Assembly: GCA_034509735.1 (NCBI GenBank) | Contig: JACGWO010000003.1 | Coordinates: forward strand, 36,292,466 to 36,356,465 | Direction of reading: 5' to 3' | Length of the DNA: 64,000 bases | Origin: Sesamum alatum | Taxonomy: Eukaryota > Streptophyta > Magnoliopsida > Lamiales > Pedaliaceae | Part shown: positions 1 through 12,800 of the stretch, in pieces | Numbering within the stretch: the stretch's first letter is position 1 | Layout: each line of letters starts with the position of its first letter | The notes under the pieces: model-generated | Databases searched by the model: none | Seen by the model: only the letters and a program-made list of their open reading frames with translations | What the model was told of the DNA's origin: nothing | Program-made: the position numbers and the translations under genes

Positions 1-1630
1 ACCAATTACTTTATTGGGTTACTATTTATAGGGCTTCCCTCCTATTTGTCTCTCTTTTGATTTTAAGAATTAAACCAATTATATAGATTCAGCGTGTGCA
101 TCCGATATGATTATTGCATTGTCCGAAGTTTTTTTTCTGAAGTTCTTTTTCCATTTCATTCATAAAATGAGACAAGGTAATCCCAGTTGGTTGAACTTTT
201 TTTGTTTAATATGAATCTAACATCCTTCTATTAGTGTGGTTGCATATGCATGATCGAAGCAGCCGTGACCATTTTAAATCTCTTTACCTTACCCTTAAAG
301 ATTCTGTCAGAAGCTTAGTTTATTTGCTGAACTGTGGAGATAGATCATGGCAAAGAGAAAGTTTCCTTTCTACATTTCAGGCAATAGTCATATTTCCATT
401 GAACGGGCTAGAAGATACACTATCTTTGTGAATGTCTCTTTATTTTCTTTTTGTTGTTGGAGGTGGTGTTGCTGTTGCTTCTTGATGTTGTGCATTTTTC
501 TTTTCCTGAATGGCTTTCCCTCGTGATATACTCCAATCTTTTTCACTTTCTTTACTTTTATGTCATATGGTTTATTTTTCTTTCTTTTCTGGGACAGAGA
601 TATCTCACTCAACTTAGGCCAGCTTTTGGGTGCAGCAGTTTTCATTTGTCATGTTCACAATTATCTGCTCAAGCTCTGCAATCAAGTAGTGGGATTAGGG
701 ATTATAGAGAAAAATGTCAGAGATCTTTGCATCGCATCCAAGCCAAATATCATCCAGCACTAATTATATTTGCGATGCTCTTGATACTATTAACTTTGAG
801 TAAGTATATTAGTATATTGAGTCAGTTTAGCAATTATTTTTTCTTGTCATTCATGCTAATATATCAGAATAAAACGATATGTAGGTGCAATGTTTTTAAA
901 CTGGTTGCTTTCGTTTTCCTTATCCTTTCTCTTATTTGTTGTCAGAATTTCACCGGAGGGATCTTATTTTGGCAGGTATGGTGGTGTCTTAAGGTGCTTG
1001 AAGTTATGTTCGTAGTGGCACTTTGTATGGCGGAACGGTGAAAATTCATTGCGGATGTATACATGTACTTGTTGAACATAGTTTACCATTTGGGGTTGTT
1101 TTATTGTTCATTGCAATGCTTGTCAACAATGTTCTCTGTTCTGTACTCTGCTCTCAGTCCTGCAAAGCCATTTATGCATGTAAGAACATATATATCCATT
1201 TCACACTGAACTTAATTCAGCACAACAACGATTTGATGGATCAACTTCGTAAGAACATATATATCCATTTCACACTGAACTTAATTCAGCACAACAACGA
1301 TTTGATGGACCAACTTCTGAGCGATTACGCAATCATCATGTTTAACGGTGTTGCAATGCTTGCTATTTTTAGGCTTTGCAACTTCAAAGAAATTAGAACT
1401 GTCGAAAAATAATTTGCCTGCTACATTGAAATTTAAAGATAAAGTAAATATGCCTTATTGTGATATTCAATTTTCAGTGGTAAACTGTCAATTGTACAAA
1501 TTAGTGATGCTCGTTGCTCTTTGCATCTATGAAACAATAATATGTACAAAATGAAAGAAGGGACAAAGTCCTGCCTGGCCTGTAAAAAAGACATATGTAA
1601 CTGGATTTGACAATGAAGTGGACCTATGTG
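1..1630. other. Region without an assignable gene
   Basis: Open frames on the plus strand (for example 451-1041 and 1023-1412) are rich in Leu, Phe, Cys and Ile, as expected of translated AT-rich spacer. They show no domain that I recognise. Some splice-like signals are present, such as pyrimidine-rich tracts ending in CAG near 379 and 945. The stretch may therefore be the 3' end or UTR of a plus-strand gene that starts left of the window, but I cannot build an exon chain. An exact tandem repeat lies at 1180-1317 and is listed separately. The segment ends just past the stop codon of the minus-strand gene at 1637. Confidence 0.4.
1180..1317. repeat. Tandem duplication, 2 x 69 bp
   Basis: Two adjacent 69-bp units (1180-1248 and 1249-1317) differ at one visible base (T/C near the end of the unit). 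The period is a multiple of three, so an open plus-strand frame runs through both copies and repeats the same 23 residues. There is no independent sign that the frame is coding. Confidence 0.93.
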
Positions 1631-1636
1631 TTTTAT

Positions 1637-4600
1637 CTAGTCAGACTTTTCAATCTCTTTGAATCTTCGATCCCACTCTCGGGTCTCATAGTCTTGCTCA
1701 TATAAGTCCCTGTCAGTACTATAGACAATTCTGTCCTGGCTGATGAATGTTCTCTGAGCCATGTCGCGAGCACTCAAAAGCTGAAAGTAAATAAGAAACA
1801 GATGTAACAAATCACTGTATGGATCACATGTCAGTATTGAAACATTCGGCATCAATGTCCTTATTTGCTAATTGGCTCATTTTACATATTCTTACACATT
1901 GAATTAAGTTTTAGCACAGCTAATATGGAATTCATAACTAGAGGAGATAGACGGAAAATAAGACGAGAGCAAAATGGAAAAGGAGCGAAAGTGTGTAACA
2001 TAACATTATGATTCATCAAAATTAAACACTCTAGTCAATCAAAAATCTGAAAGGCGAAGATTATTACTTGTGAGCATTTGATGCTCTATAAATCGATGAA
2101 AGAAAAATCTAATGCACAAAATTATCATTTGAATGCGGAGCTTCAAGTGTTTTATGGCAAGTTCAGCTGAGTGTACAGGGAAGATGTACTAATCTACAGT
2201 ATCTGACTATCTTCAGAGGTGAATTAGGATGGTTGTTTATCAGTTTGGTCAGTATTAAACCAAATCAATGAGTATCTAATGATGATAAGTGTTATGTATC
2301 ATCAATGTGCTTACCTTCCGCCTTAGAGAAAGATCCGGTGATGCAAGAGCCTTGGCACGCTGTTCCCTAGCCCGATTCCGCTTAACAATTTGAACATTTT
2401 TATTTTGAACGAAAAACCATCGAATCAATGGAATTGCAAAGAACGAGCCAGCATAGATCTGCAAGGTTAATGTAGGAACTTAGAGGAGTAATGCAACATG
2501 AAGCTAAAACATCAAACCAATGGAATTGCAAATAGGAAATAGAGCATAGATCTGCAAGGTGAATATAGGAACTCAGACAAATGAAACAATATGGAAATAG
2601 CTCAGCCACAACAAGGCAGAGCGTCCTATAACAAGTCATGTACATCAAACAATGAGGAAGGTTTTCTAAAACAAAGAGAGAGAAGGCAGAAATAACAGAG
2701 GAGAAACAGCTTCCAGAAAAATGGTGATTTTGAAAAGATTGTTTCGAGCAAGTAAAATATTGGAAAAGTCCTATTTTAAGCCCCAAGTAATATTCACATC
2801 ACTGCTTCTAGTTACCAGACTAATGAAATTATCCCAACCATTCCATAAAGAAGAGGTGATACTTACAATTGGTGGTGGGACATCTATATACATGCATTCT
2901 TAACCAGAATTTTCTTGTAAGTATGCTGGAATAAGTGAGCTAAGATCTTATGATAGGGAATTTGTACAAAGCAAGTATGGGAATGAAAACATGATGTCAA
3001 GTCGAAGTATGGAAAATACCTGAAGTAAGGGGAATATGCTGGATACAAATGAAACAAAACCGCTCGGGCTAACTGCCATATTCCTTCAAAATTAAATATA
3101 CTTGTCAGGAAAATAATGGGAATTTTAAAAAATAAAAAATAAAGCACAAAGCAAGTGGTAACATACTTCAACATGGTACCAAGAATAATAACCCCAAATA
3201 GATTAAGTCCACCGAGACCAATTGCCATTGCCCTCTCTGAAGTACTCGTTTTGCTGCAGAAACAATATCCAGTAAACTAAGCTCAAATGCATGATGCTAA
3301 TGAAATTAAAAGTATTAAGAACAGAAGATTACCTAAACTGCCATTTCTTTTCCTTGAAAAAATTTTCAACACCACCAACCCAATCAGCCCACCTTCTTCC
3401 AACATACTCCTTCCGCCCACTCCTCTGCGGAGCAGCAGTGCGTTGTAATGATGGAAACCGATATAAAATATTTCCCTGCAAGTACATCCATTTGATCAAA
3501 GAAAAAGAGAAATACTAATTTAAGACAGACTTAAGTACTCTGTATAACACGCACCAATTACATATTAAAATTTATAACTACTGTAGCATATAATTTGTTT
3601 AAAAGGGTGGTTTGGCATATGATTTGCCAGTTAAGGTAAAGAAGAGGGGAAACCGGGAGGTAATCCTAATACTACGCGTCTTCAGTTTACTCAACAAATT
3701 TATGGTGAACCACTAGGGAACCTTCTGAGGGAGCATGCATAACCCCAACATGGTCCACTATTTATGATAAGAAACTCATGAATTTTGATTCTCCCATATA
3801 AGCAATAGATCAGTCTGTTACTAAAGAGAACATAATGATAATCTTTTTATATACTACAAAGATTACTTTGGCCATCTCAGCAACTTCCTTAGTTACCATC
3901 CAACTCAACTATCTAGAACTCCAAAAAAGAAACTAACAGTAGTTCCACATATTACAATTCCTCATGCTTGGTTAGTATTATGGAGAGAGCCAATACTGGA
4001 CCTTATGAGCAAAGAGTTCAGTAGAAGGTTGAAAGCAAAAGCCTTCATAAAGTATGCATATCCAGAAAAGGTAAGTTAGTCCACACCAAGGTAATTAAAA
4101 CAAACCTCTTCATCGACCTCAGGTTGCCCATCAAATCGTAGCAGCACTGGCAGTATGTATGAATCATCATCCTGAAGCAATGAAAATAACAATAAATTGC
4201 CAAAATGTGAAGAACTCTACAAGAGTAAATATAAAGATAATTATTATGCATAAATATGAATAGAAACAACATTACTGACAAAAACACTGGCGTGATACCT
4301 GTAATTACAATATTTCGGATGGAACATAACATAATGGGAACAATAGTCAAAAGTTTCTAAACAAACAAGTAACAGACCAAATATTATTAACAGACAACTA
4401 ATACTACTAGGAACGGATAGTAAATTTTCTGAACATGTGCAAAATCAAAATGGCTTTGACCATCTTTGTTGCATCTCTTACATCCAGGAAAACTAGAAAG
4501 CAAGAAAGTTTATATGATTCTACGATGAAAGGTCCAAATGAGATAAATCAAATCTCAGAAATGCCAAAAATAAGTGATAATACATACCATGCTTTCAGTA

Positions 4601-7358
4601 TTCTCCACATCCAGATATGGAGCAAGTTCTTCAGCAGTAACAACACCACCATTTGAAGCAATGTATTGCCCAATCTGCAGATATATTTGGGGTGTAAGAT
4701 GTTATCACAAAAGACTGCTTGTTGACCAGTATAAGATTTGTGAAAATCAAGCCAACTTCATGCATATGATTGAAGATGATAATCTGAATTAGAAGAAACA
4801 GCCTGACAGAACCATCAAAAAAGATTGAGCATTAAGTATGAAGACCAGCCATATCTCCAATCTCAGAGTTGCACATTTTTCTTTCTTCTTTTTCTCATTT
4901 TTCTATTTTTTGGTATCAAACAAGAAGGAAAGATATTGAAGATAGTCAAATGATAGCTTGTATCTGTTGGCCAAATCGGCAGCTTCAAATCTCCATAGAA
5001 TTACATCAAGAGAGCTCAATAGCCTAATAACATTTCCCACATCTACAGGTTCAGTTACTCCTTACTCTTTCCTCCATGTTATCTGAATGACTTAAGCATC
5101 ACATATGTAACTAAGTACTTGTGTGAGTTTAACTTTCAAACTCCCAACTTGTTGAGTTACCTGAAAGTTAGTTGATCTTTGCTAGATACCCTAATGTCTT
5201 CTAAAACCTAATGAAGGTTTTGGCTATAGCTAGTAAAAACCAACCACTAAATTAACCAACAGCCAAAAGGCACTCTGTATAGCTGGGTGTGGGTGCAAGT
5301 GGGAAACCCCATTATGCCTATTAACATAATGTGGTCTGGATGGATACATCTTCCAACTCAAGATCTTCACATAAAAAAATTATTAACACTATGTCGATAA
5401 AATGTTATCCCCTATCACCAACAATGACCCTCCCCAAATTACCACAGGTAACACATATGAGAAATCCCTTCCACAGCCCTCACAGCCCCCACACAAAACT
5501 AGCCCAACACCCCAGGCCCCTCACTGCCACCCCGATCCCACCCCAATGCCGGTCCGATGCATTGCACCTCTGTCCCCAGTAAGGAAAAACTGGGACAAAC
5601 ATTTCAGAATCAGGAGCAAATTTTAGAGTAGATGGACAGAAACTGTTTCTTGGATGTAGAATGACAACAATATTGATACTATAAAATAATAAGGAAACAT
5701 TAAGAGACGGACCACTGGAATCAGTGGTCAGTTATTACCAACTTCCACCGCTCTTCTTCAATACCTTGATTCGGATCACCATCTCCAAATACAAAGGAAA
5801 AAACCTGAAAAGTAGGAAATACCACGGATTCATAAAACCTAGGAAGCAACAAGAACTATATAAAATGCCGGTAAAATTATTATTCTTCTTACAGATTCAA
5901 TGAAATTCATCCCACCATCACCTTCTCTTAATTGACGTCTCCTGTAATAATATGGATCCCAGTACCTGGATATATTGATTAGATAATTCAATCAAATACA
6001 GTTCCTCTCAGATTTCTCTACATCAAACAAGAGTAACACGAATATGGCAGAGAACGTGTATAATTTACATCTACGTAACTTAAAAGTCCAGAAATTTCAA
6101 TTTTGAAATTCTATTTAAGATATGTAAAGCTCATTATTATTAGCCTTTTGTAAGGATACAAGAACATACATGTCAAGCAAACAACACTATCACCTAACAA
6201 AACTGTCCAGCGATTCAAACCCAGCTTCTTAGAAGCCCACAAGAATTTTTTCACTGCCACATTCTCTTTATTCTATATGTAGATAAAGAATTAAAGGTCA
6301 GAGTTAGAAATATTACCAGAATAAATCAGTTGGACTGAAGTAAAAAGTGAAACCAGTATCATAAGATCTTCCTCGTCTTCCACGATTGTCCTCCTCCCTG
6401 TGCCAAAACATGAATAGGAAAACAATTATAATCAACAAAAGCTATAAAGACTACATTACTGATAATCAATTACAGAACTCAGTGATGGACATGCAAAGGT
6501 TAAGACTTGTACCGACTACTCGAGATTATAGCAATTATTGTGGTGTATACAAGAACAATGGATGCGATCAGTGCTGTGCCAAAGGAAACCCTCACTAAAT
6601 ACTCAGCTGCCATCTGTCACCAAAAGTCATTCCAGTCAAAATGCAAATAGCATGAATGAATCCAATAGAAAGAAAGAAAGGAAAATCTTAATACCTTTCC
6701 CTTCTCCAACAAGGGTTCAACTTTTAGCCTAAAAGACTTCGCTGCCAGCTTTGAGCGATAATCCTTGGGAAAAACATACAAAACATCACCTTCATCTGAA
6801 ACCTATTTGGAATGAGCACAACCACCATCATTCAAAAACGTGTAAAGTGTAAACTAAAACTCCAAACTCCAACAATTTCCACATCATTAACATCTTACTC
6901 ATACTTCATCAGGAATCAGAACCATAAATTAAAAAAAAAAAAAAGGCGACCTCTAGGAAGCCATTGGTGTCTGCAGCGAGAGCCTGCAGAGCCTTCTGAG
7001 CTTCATTCAACTTGAGCCCCGCCTTGCTCGCCACATCACCAATGGTGACTCTCCTTCCGCATGCATCAATGGCATCCATAGCTCGCTTCCGTACATCGGA
7101 TGGCAATTTATCGCTCTCCACACTGCCTCCGGGCCTTACTGCCGACGCTGCAGCGACATCAAGTCCACTGCTGCTAGCCCTAATCAACGAAACATATGTT
7201 CTTCCGCACCGAAATTTCGAAGCTCGGGGAAGAATCAGCGACGGCAGCGGCGGCGCGAAACAGTGGAATTGGGAGGGTTTTAGTGGTCTAGGAGAGAGGG
7301 TTAAGGAGTGGGCCTTGGGGTTGACATTGAAGAAGCATGCGGAGATTGACGATGCCAT
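1637..7358 (-). CDS. Plastid-targeted membrane protein, At5g03900 family
   Basis: Thirteen exons on the minus strand join in phase to 523 codons: 7358-6951, 6802-6695, 6613-6513, 6397-6317, 5965-5893, 5804-5739, 4674-4588, 4171-4106, 3475-3333, 3253-3167, 3083-3020, 2458-2315 and 1780-1637. All junctions are GT-AG. The N-terminus (MASSISACFF, rich in Ser, Pro and Arg, few acidic residues) looks like a chloroplast transit peptide. A small helical segment (about residues 95-140) follows, then a hydrophobic helix near 184-203, a soluble Tyr/Trp-rich part, and two more hydrophobic segments coded by exons 10-12. The C-terminus is highly charged (DRDLYEQDYETREWDRRF). The match is to the plant family of Arabidopsis At5g03900, often labelled 'iron-sulfur cluster biosynthesis family protein'. 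I see no Cys motif that would support an Fe-S role, so function is open. Exon 12 has a partly duplicated acceptor region upstream. Confidence 0.9.
2513..2600 (-). repeat. Degenerate copy of the exon 12 acceptor region
   Basis: Inside the intron before exon 12 of the At5g03900-like gene, the segment around 2513-2600 repeats the real exon start and its polypyrimidine/CAG region (about 2421-2508) with a 93-bp shift. The decoy CAG puts a potential exon start at 2551. Its frame begins like exon 12 (ATC TAT GCT) but diverges and soon reaches TAG. Confidence 0.75.
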
Positions 7359-7679
7359 TTACTGAATCAATTTCTATATTCTCTGAGCGATTATTATTTG
7401 TTTGTGGGTAGGTTTTTGGCCATGGATTTAAGATATTCTTCTTGACTGTTGTTTAAGACGACGCCATGAATGAACGGATGAATGAAGGGAGTAAAAACAT
7501 AAAAGCGGGAGGATGACGCGTGTGAATTCACATTTTTACCCTCCCATGTTACACTAATTGTAAGTGTTAATTGTAGTTAACTAACCGAATGTTGCGTGCA
7601 TATCGTAAATAGTTTTTCACATTTAAAATATATATATTATAAATAAGAGTAAAATATATAAATTAATATATTATATTTA

Positions 7680-8035
7680 AAAAAAATTAATTTATCAGTT
7701 GATGCAAAATGTGGATAGTTGAATGAGTTAATTATCTAATAAGTTGATGGGCATTTTTTGCATCATAAAAATTGATGCAGCAGTATCATTAACCGTCACT
7801 TGTGATTGTAAATGACCTTTTTTTATATATCAGTATAGAAGTATAGATATTAAAAAAAAAGAAAAAAATTAATTTATCAATTGATGTAAAATGTGGATAG
7901 TTGAATGAGTTAGTTATCTTAATAGTTGAAGTGCATTTTTGGCTATTAGTGCAGATGTGTCATTAACCGTCACTTGTGAGTGTAAACGACCTTTTTTTTA
8001 TATATTAATATAGATATATTAGTATAAATTACCGT
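7680..8035 (-). repeat. Two diverged direct repeats with Helitron-like ends
   Basis: About 170 bp at 7680-7850 recurs at 7860-8030, sharing TGTGGATAGTTGAATGAGTT and CATTAACCGTCACTTGTGA. Read on the minus strand, the copies begin with TCTATACTT or TCTATACTAATATA-like sequence. This resembles the 5' end of the Helitrons at 9546 (minus) and 54091 (plus). A clear CTRR end was not found, so the element type is an inference. Confidence 0.5.
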
Positions 8036-8504
8036 ATAACTTTCATTGTATTTTGAATTATTTTTTTTATTTTTTTCAGATAAATATTTTGAGAATATTT
8101 TCTTTAATATATGTGCATATACACATTTATGAATTTCATTTAAAGTCTGGGAACTAAATTTACACGGCAAAAGTTTATTTATTTATTTATTTGTGCAGTC
8201 AATATTTTTTTAATTATAATTCTCGTGACCATTATTATGAATTTTCTTATATATACTTTTAAATATCTTAAAATAAGATATTCATTTTGAAGATTAGTAT
8301 TTTTAACATTACAATAATTTATATAAAATAATACATATATCCATATATTAGATGAGACTCGAACCGATTTTATCGAATTTGCCTTAACCTTGATCAAAAC
8401 ACTAAGACATCATTCGTTCATAACTGTTATTTCTAATTAAAAATATGATTACAATGATGATGTAAATACCATACCTAGTGTTGAATACATCAAGTAATTA
8501 TATA

Positions 8505-8754
8505 GGGATAATTACATTTGCATTCCCTCATACATGAATGATTTAAACAAATCATTCATATCTTTTACATAATTACAGAAACCATCATTTGCGCCAAAAA
8601 AACAGGGATAGTTTGTGTAATAATGTTAATATTTTTGGGGATTGTTTGTGTAAATGATACTGATATTCTGATAAATGTATGTATAATTATCTAAAAAATA
8701 GGAATAATTTATGTAAATAGACCATAAATTAAGGAGTGTAAATATAATTATCCC
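8505..8754. mobile_element. MITE-like inverted-end element
   Basis: It begins GGGATAATTACATTTGCA and ends TGTAAATATAATTATCCC, so the ends are inverted copies. ATTATATA precedes the left end (8497-8504) and occurs again two bases beyond the right end (8757-8764), which fits a target duplication with slightly drifted borders. It belongs with the other 'GGGTTAATTACA' elements in the window. Confidence 0.6.
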
Positions 8755-9075
8755 TTATTATATAGTTGAGAATTGACATATATCTTATTTTTTAATTATG
8801 GGAGATATATAGCAGATGCTTGATAAGCCAAACTATCAAGTCTAACCATATGTTTATTTTGCAAAACTATAGCCCATTTTAATCATATTATTATTAATAT
8901 TTCAATCACAACTAGTTAAAGAAAACTGTATATATTACTAAATAATCTCGTCATCAATTTGATTATGAATTTTATTGGTTACTTATTTATTTATCAAAAA
9001 AATCAATGAAATTATACTGTACAAAGCATTGTGTGCAGCACGAATTTTGCAATTTACTCTTAACATTCTTTACAA

Positions 9076-9546
9076 TTAGAAACTGTGGCACGCATTATCT
9101 GCGCGCAATAATTTTTAATAAAATTTTTATTTTATTGAATTTCATAACTTATTCTAGTATCTTAAAATTTATTTATGTCTTACGACTTCACATATAAAAA
9201 TAATTTGATAATTATTTTCTAATGCATTAATTATCAATACAGTATTGTACTCAAATTAAATTAAAAATTGAAACTTTATACAATATTTGTTATATTGACA
9301 CGATTATAATTACATGTAACGCAAATACTAATATGTTAATTTAATTTTAATTAACAAGAAAAATTATAAAATGGGAGTATTAATTTTTTAGTAATGTAAT
9401 TGCATGGAATTAATTTTCAGAAATGAACTTAATTGAATAGAGTTGGGAAGTTGAAGGACATTTTTGATATTATAATAATTTGGTTTAGTGGTATAAAAAC
9501 TTTTATTTTCTGTCTATAAACCCTCTTATCTTTATAATAGTATAGA
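9076..9546 (-). mobile_element. Short non-autonomous Helitron
   Basis: On the minus strand the element starts TCTATACTATTATAAAG at 9546 and ends in CTAA at 9079-9076. Twelve or so bases before the end lies a hairpin, GCGCGCA-gataa-TGCGTGC. The base before the start is A and the base after the end is T, the A/T insertion site typical of Helitrons, with no target duplication. No RepHel gene is present, so it is a 471-bp non-autonomous copy just upstream of the SOUL gene promoter. Confidence 0.7.
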
Positions 9547-9765
9547 TAATGATAAGAAAACATACATAAATTTCAAAAATTTTAATTAACATTTAGAAAC
9601 TCCAACAATTTGGACTGCATTGTACTATTTAGATATTTTAGATAGTACAGGGCCAAGATTTTTTATTCAATGGTTTCTTCTTTTCCACTCATTTCCACTT
9701 AAAATTGAAGGTTCAAATAAAGAAGAAGGACGTAAACAAAATTTTTAAAAAATTAGGGGGTGCAA

Positions 9766-9773
9766 TATAAATA
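9766..9773 (+). promoter_or_regulatory. TATA box of the SOUL gene
   Basis: TATAAATA lies 116-123 bases before the chosen start codon at 9889. A second TATAAATG-like sequence follows at about 9776, so the transcription start is not resolved. Confidence 0.55.
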
Positions 9774-9888
9774 GTATAAATGTATAATGACACCAACGGT
9801 TACTTCGTGGACAGAAAGCCATAAAGCTCCTTCCCGCATTCTCTTCTTTCTTTCCTTTTCCTGGGGAAAAAAAATCAAGACCAAGAAA

Positions 9889-12800
9889 ATGCTTCTCACC
9901 AGTCCTTCAATACCCAGTACTCAAATCCCAGTTCTCAAGCCCCATAAACGCAAGAATTCACTCTCATACTCGCCGATCATCTTTCCCGTAAAGTCCATGG
10001 CGACAACTGATAATATGAAAAGAAGTGGGAGAAGAACGGCTCCCATTTCAGCTCTTGAAGCCCGGGTCTCTCTCGTCCTCGCTCTCGCGGCTCAAACGTC
10101 ATCCCTGTCTCAGCGCTGTAAGGAATGACTACTTATTGCTTGCTTTCCGTTTGTTACTCTTTATTTTCCCTTTTGGTTATGGAATTCAAGGGCCCTTTTG
10201 AAGTTTCTTGAGTTTCGGTGTGTTTTTCTTGGTTTCTTGACTTCCGTAGTTTTGATGGAGTTGGCGAATGAGACCGCAAAATACGTGTTGCCGAGTAGGA
10301 GGTTCGAGAGCCGGAGTTTGGAGGAAGCGTTGATGTCGGGTAGTCTTGAATTACGTTTGGGCATTTTGTTGGATTTATATTTGATGGAGAGGTTTATTGG
10401 TTATTCATGTATCTTGAATTTGATTTCCTTTATCAAATGAAGTTCCGGATCTTGAGACGGTGGATTTCAAGGTTCTAAGTCGGAATGATCAGTATGAGAT
10501 AAGAGAAGTCGAGGTATACTTTCCTCTTTAATTTAATCAGTATCCAATTTATAACTCATTAGAATGTTTTCATGATCGAGTTTAATGCAATTTACCTCTC
10601 AATGATATTGCAAAAGAGCAAATTACTCCATGAAAAAAGAAAATAACAATTTACCTCTGTTGTTTAAATAAAGCAATTTGCCTCCTTAGGATGGGAGTTA
10701 AATTGCTTCATTGGAGTTAAACTGCTATTTTTGTTTCATTTGGGGCAATTTGTTCGTTTGCAATATTTCAGGGGGTTGCTTGCATTTTTTCCCTTCACGA
10801 ACGTCTGTCGTGTGGCTTTTGCTAACTCTTTCTATCGGCGGATTTTACTATTATTGGATATTGATTTTGTGGGGCAAGCATATTTAGATTCTTGAAAGTA
10901 AAAGAAGAATAGAAAGACGGTAAAGTAGGGCAAATCAGATGCATAACATAATCTAGAGTAACATGATTTTTAGAAACATATAAAGAAGAAATGGGCTGTA
11001 AGTTGGCGTGCCTAAGTTCTTGATTGTTGCAATATTGTCCAGTAAAGGAATAGCCAAACAGCTGCATTGTGGAGTTAGTTGCATTTAAAGTATTATGGCT
11101 TTAATGTTATTACATGTTCCGACTTTCCCATTTTAGAAACTTTGACTTCTTATCATACATGTTCTGTTCTCATACATTATGATGTTGCCCCCCTTCTTCT
11201 ACTTACTAGATTAATGCTTATTTACTTGCAAAGCTTCTTTTGCCTCATTGGATTCTATCTTAAACCTTGTATTATGTATGTATTATACACATGGTTTTGC
11301 ATTTAATGATTCCTTATCTAAGTATTTGCATTTTGTTTCACATGGGCAAAATCAGTCTTACTTTATTGCCGAGACAACGATGCCTGGGAAGTATGGATTT
11401 GATTTTGCTGGTGCATCTCAATCTTTCAATGCGTTGGCCGAGTACTTGTTTGGTAAGGTAGTTGGGAAAATTTGGAGATTAAAAAGACAGGGTTACATCA
11501 AAAGCTTTTTAGTAGCTTAATACTAATTGCATCTTATTGTCATTTTTTGCTCTGTTCTTCTTCTTATTGGATTCAGAATACAAGAGAGAAGCAAATGGAG
11601 ATGACTACACCAGTTTTTACTCGTAGAATTAAATCCGATGGGGAGAAAATGGATATGACAACCCCAGTGATTACTAGAAGGGTAAACTTTTCATTGTTTT
11701 ATGTTTTTTCACCTGTGGACGGTTTATCTCTTTACAGAATAGCTTTATATAGCTTTAGCTTAAGGTCTGACATAAAACCATTCATTGGGTTTCCCTGTTA
11801 AATAGCACATATTCATTAGTTTCAAATAATTGCCATACTGTGATAGTCAGTTAAGAACCAATTCCTTGAGATACCCATTCAATTTGCTTGGTCTGTGTTC
11901 TTAAATTGACATTTCATTGCCGCTTGTTTTATTTGTTTGAGACACATGATTTGTTAGGTGTTAGTCTTCCAATGTGTTATCCCCTTCCAGAATCCAGATC
12001 CTTTGTAGATTTAAACTTAAGGTGGACAGGTTTGAACAGATTATTGCTTGAAAAGATTATACCGCAAAATGTGGTAAATGACTTTGCCGAGGGGTGCACG
12101 TTAACTTTTTTCACGTCTTTGTTCACTATTCATGTGTTTGTTGGTAAGAGGTCAGAAAGTTGCAAATATACTTCCTGCTGGAGGAAAGATGAGAAGAAGA
12201 CTCTTCCAAAAGACTGGACGTGCTTAAGATTTTGTTAATATGCGTGGTGTTTAAGTTTTGGTTGATTTCAATCAGGCTCTTTAGGGTTAATGGCGATGGC
12301 GCTTTGAAGCAGCAGTTCTACTAAGAAAAGAAGCATTGGCTTCAAATGCGCTGCATCATTAACATGTTGATCGACTTCCCGGATTCATTTGCCTTTGTCT
12401 CGAAAACACCAAAGTATAAGTTTTTGACTTGGTTATGATGTGAAGTGGGTTAATAGGCAGATTTGTCCTAATCCATTAATAGCACCTTAGATAAACAAGC
12501 TAATTAACAGAGGTTGCTGTGATGTTTGGAGTCCTAAGCTTGCAGGATTTTGAGTCGAAGTGCCAGCACTGTATAGCTGCGTATGCATTCCTGAAGTCAT
12601 TATTGTAAGGAATACAGGCTGAGCTGGGAATTTTCTCGATCAAATCCTTCTACCTGTTACTCTCAGAGAACCATGCTATGCTGTCCCTCAAAGAGGGAGA
12701 TGGGGCATATTTCTTTTCTTTTAAATTGCTCACTGGAAGAAATTTGATGCTGATTACTTGAAAAGCTGGAGGAAGGGGTGTGTGTAATTTATGACCGAAA

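Larger units (their letters stand above)
7359..9075. other. AT-rich spacer with repeats
   Basis: This is the divergent spacer between the At5g03900-like gene (minus) and the SOUL gene (plus). About 7366-7560 is probably the promoter and 5' UTR region of the minus-strand gene. The rest is AT-rich and holds two diverged direct repeats (7680-7850 and 7860-8030) and an inverted-end element (8505-8754), both listed separately. No coding sequence is supported. Confidence 0.6.

Noticed and set aside
451..1041. 196-codon plus-strand open frame
   Set aside because: Composition is that of translated AT-rich DNA (Leu, Phe, Cys, Ile), it has no family motif, and it overlaps other equally open frames.
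5331..5626. Pro/His/Thr-rich open frames
   Set aside because: They lie inside an intron of the At5g03900-like gene on the opposite strand and reflect a local CCC-rich stretch.
8345..8375. tRNA-like text (GAGACTCGAACCGATT)
   Set aside because: It resembles a T-arm on the minus strand, but no acceptor, D or anticodon arms could be folded around it.
9787..9888. Alternative SOUL start at 9787
   Set aside because: It is in frame, but the added 34 residues are not transit-peptide-like, and the start sits about 15 bases after the TATA sequences. ATG 9889 gives a typical plastid N-terminus.
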